Part shown: piece by piece, positions 63,915 to 64,000 of the stretch | How positions within the stretch are numbered: the first letter of the stretch is position 1 | Layout of the letters: each line of letters begins with the position of its first letter | Origin: Seriola aureovittata | Taxonomy: Eukaryota; Chordata; Actinopteri; Carangiformes; Carangidae | Direction of reading: 5' to 3' | Assembly (NCBI RefSeq): GCF_021018895.1 | Contig: NC_079373.1 | Location: forward strand, 24,503,376 to 24,567,375 | Length of the DNA stretch: 64,000 nt | The notes under the pieces: generated by a model | The model's input: the letters and a program-made list of their open reading frames with translations, nothing else | Database searches by the model: none | What the model was told of the DNA's origin: nothing | Made by a program: the position numbers and the translations under genes

Positions 63915-64000
63915 CTGGAGACAAAAGGACAGATGTGTCACACAGAAAATCCCTTTCAGTGAAATAACAACACACATACACACACGTCATGGGGACAAAA

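Noticed and set aside
1..64000. CRISPR arrays, prokaryotic operons, rRNA, tRNA or intact viral genes
   Set aside because: Nothing in the window supports these; the DNA is vertebrate nuclear sequence with only LINE and DNA-transposon remnants.

Overview
This window is vertebrate genomic DNA, most likely from a percomorph/acanthomorph teleost. The evidence is intron-containing genes with teleost-like sequences, dense dinucleotide microsatellites, and remnants of fish-typical mobile elements (RTE/Rex3-like and L2/CR1-like LINE 3' ends, Tc1-like transposase, hAT-like and TTAA-flanked MITEs). Only two protein genes are clearly present, with a probable third entering at the right edge. The rest is a long, repeat-punctuated, regulatory-type gene desert.

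Layout. Positions 1-28.4 kb have no gene I can support: a 32-bp tandem repeat (4.84-5.00 kb), a TTAA-flanked MITE pair (11.9 and 22.8 kb), an RTE-type LINE tail (15.4 kb), an hAT MITE with an 8-bp target duplication (19.7 kb), a fold-back structure between 14-bp direct repeats (21.5-21.8 kb), and Tc1-like remnants bracketed by two perfect CTCF-type motifs (25.7-26.3 kb). At 28.8-30.2 kb, minus strand, lies a fish-type TRIM gene (RING, coiled coil, PRY-SPRY) that has lost its B-box ligands. Positions 30.3-40 kb hold microsatellites, an L2/CR1-like LINE fragment and a repeat carrying several DR1 nuclear-receptor motifs.

The main gene is alx1 (aristaless-like homeobox 1, formerly cart1), minus strand, 45.4 to 41.1 kb. 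It has four coding exons encoding 320 aa with a Q50 paired-type homeodomain and a C-terminal OAR motif, a TATA box, and a GC-AG third intron. ALX1 controls cranial neural crest and craniofacial skeletal development in vertebrates. The stretch upstream (45.6-63.8 kb) has no gene but contains candidate conserved regulatory DNA. At 63.8-63.9 kb a plausible terminal coding exon on the minus strand suggests the 3' end of the next gene; by human gene order (LRRIQ1 directly upstream of ALX1, same orientation) it may be lrriq1.

The two confirmed genes are not functionally linked as far as the sequence shows: alx1 is a developmental transcription factor in a sparse locus, and the TRIM gene looks like a lineage-specific immune-type gene sitting downstream of it.
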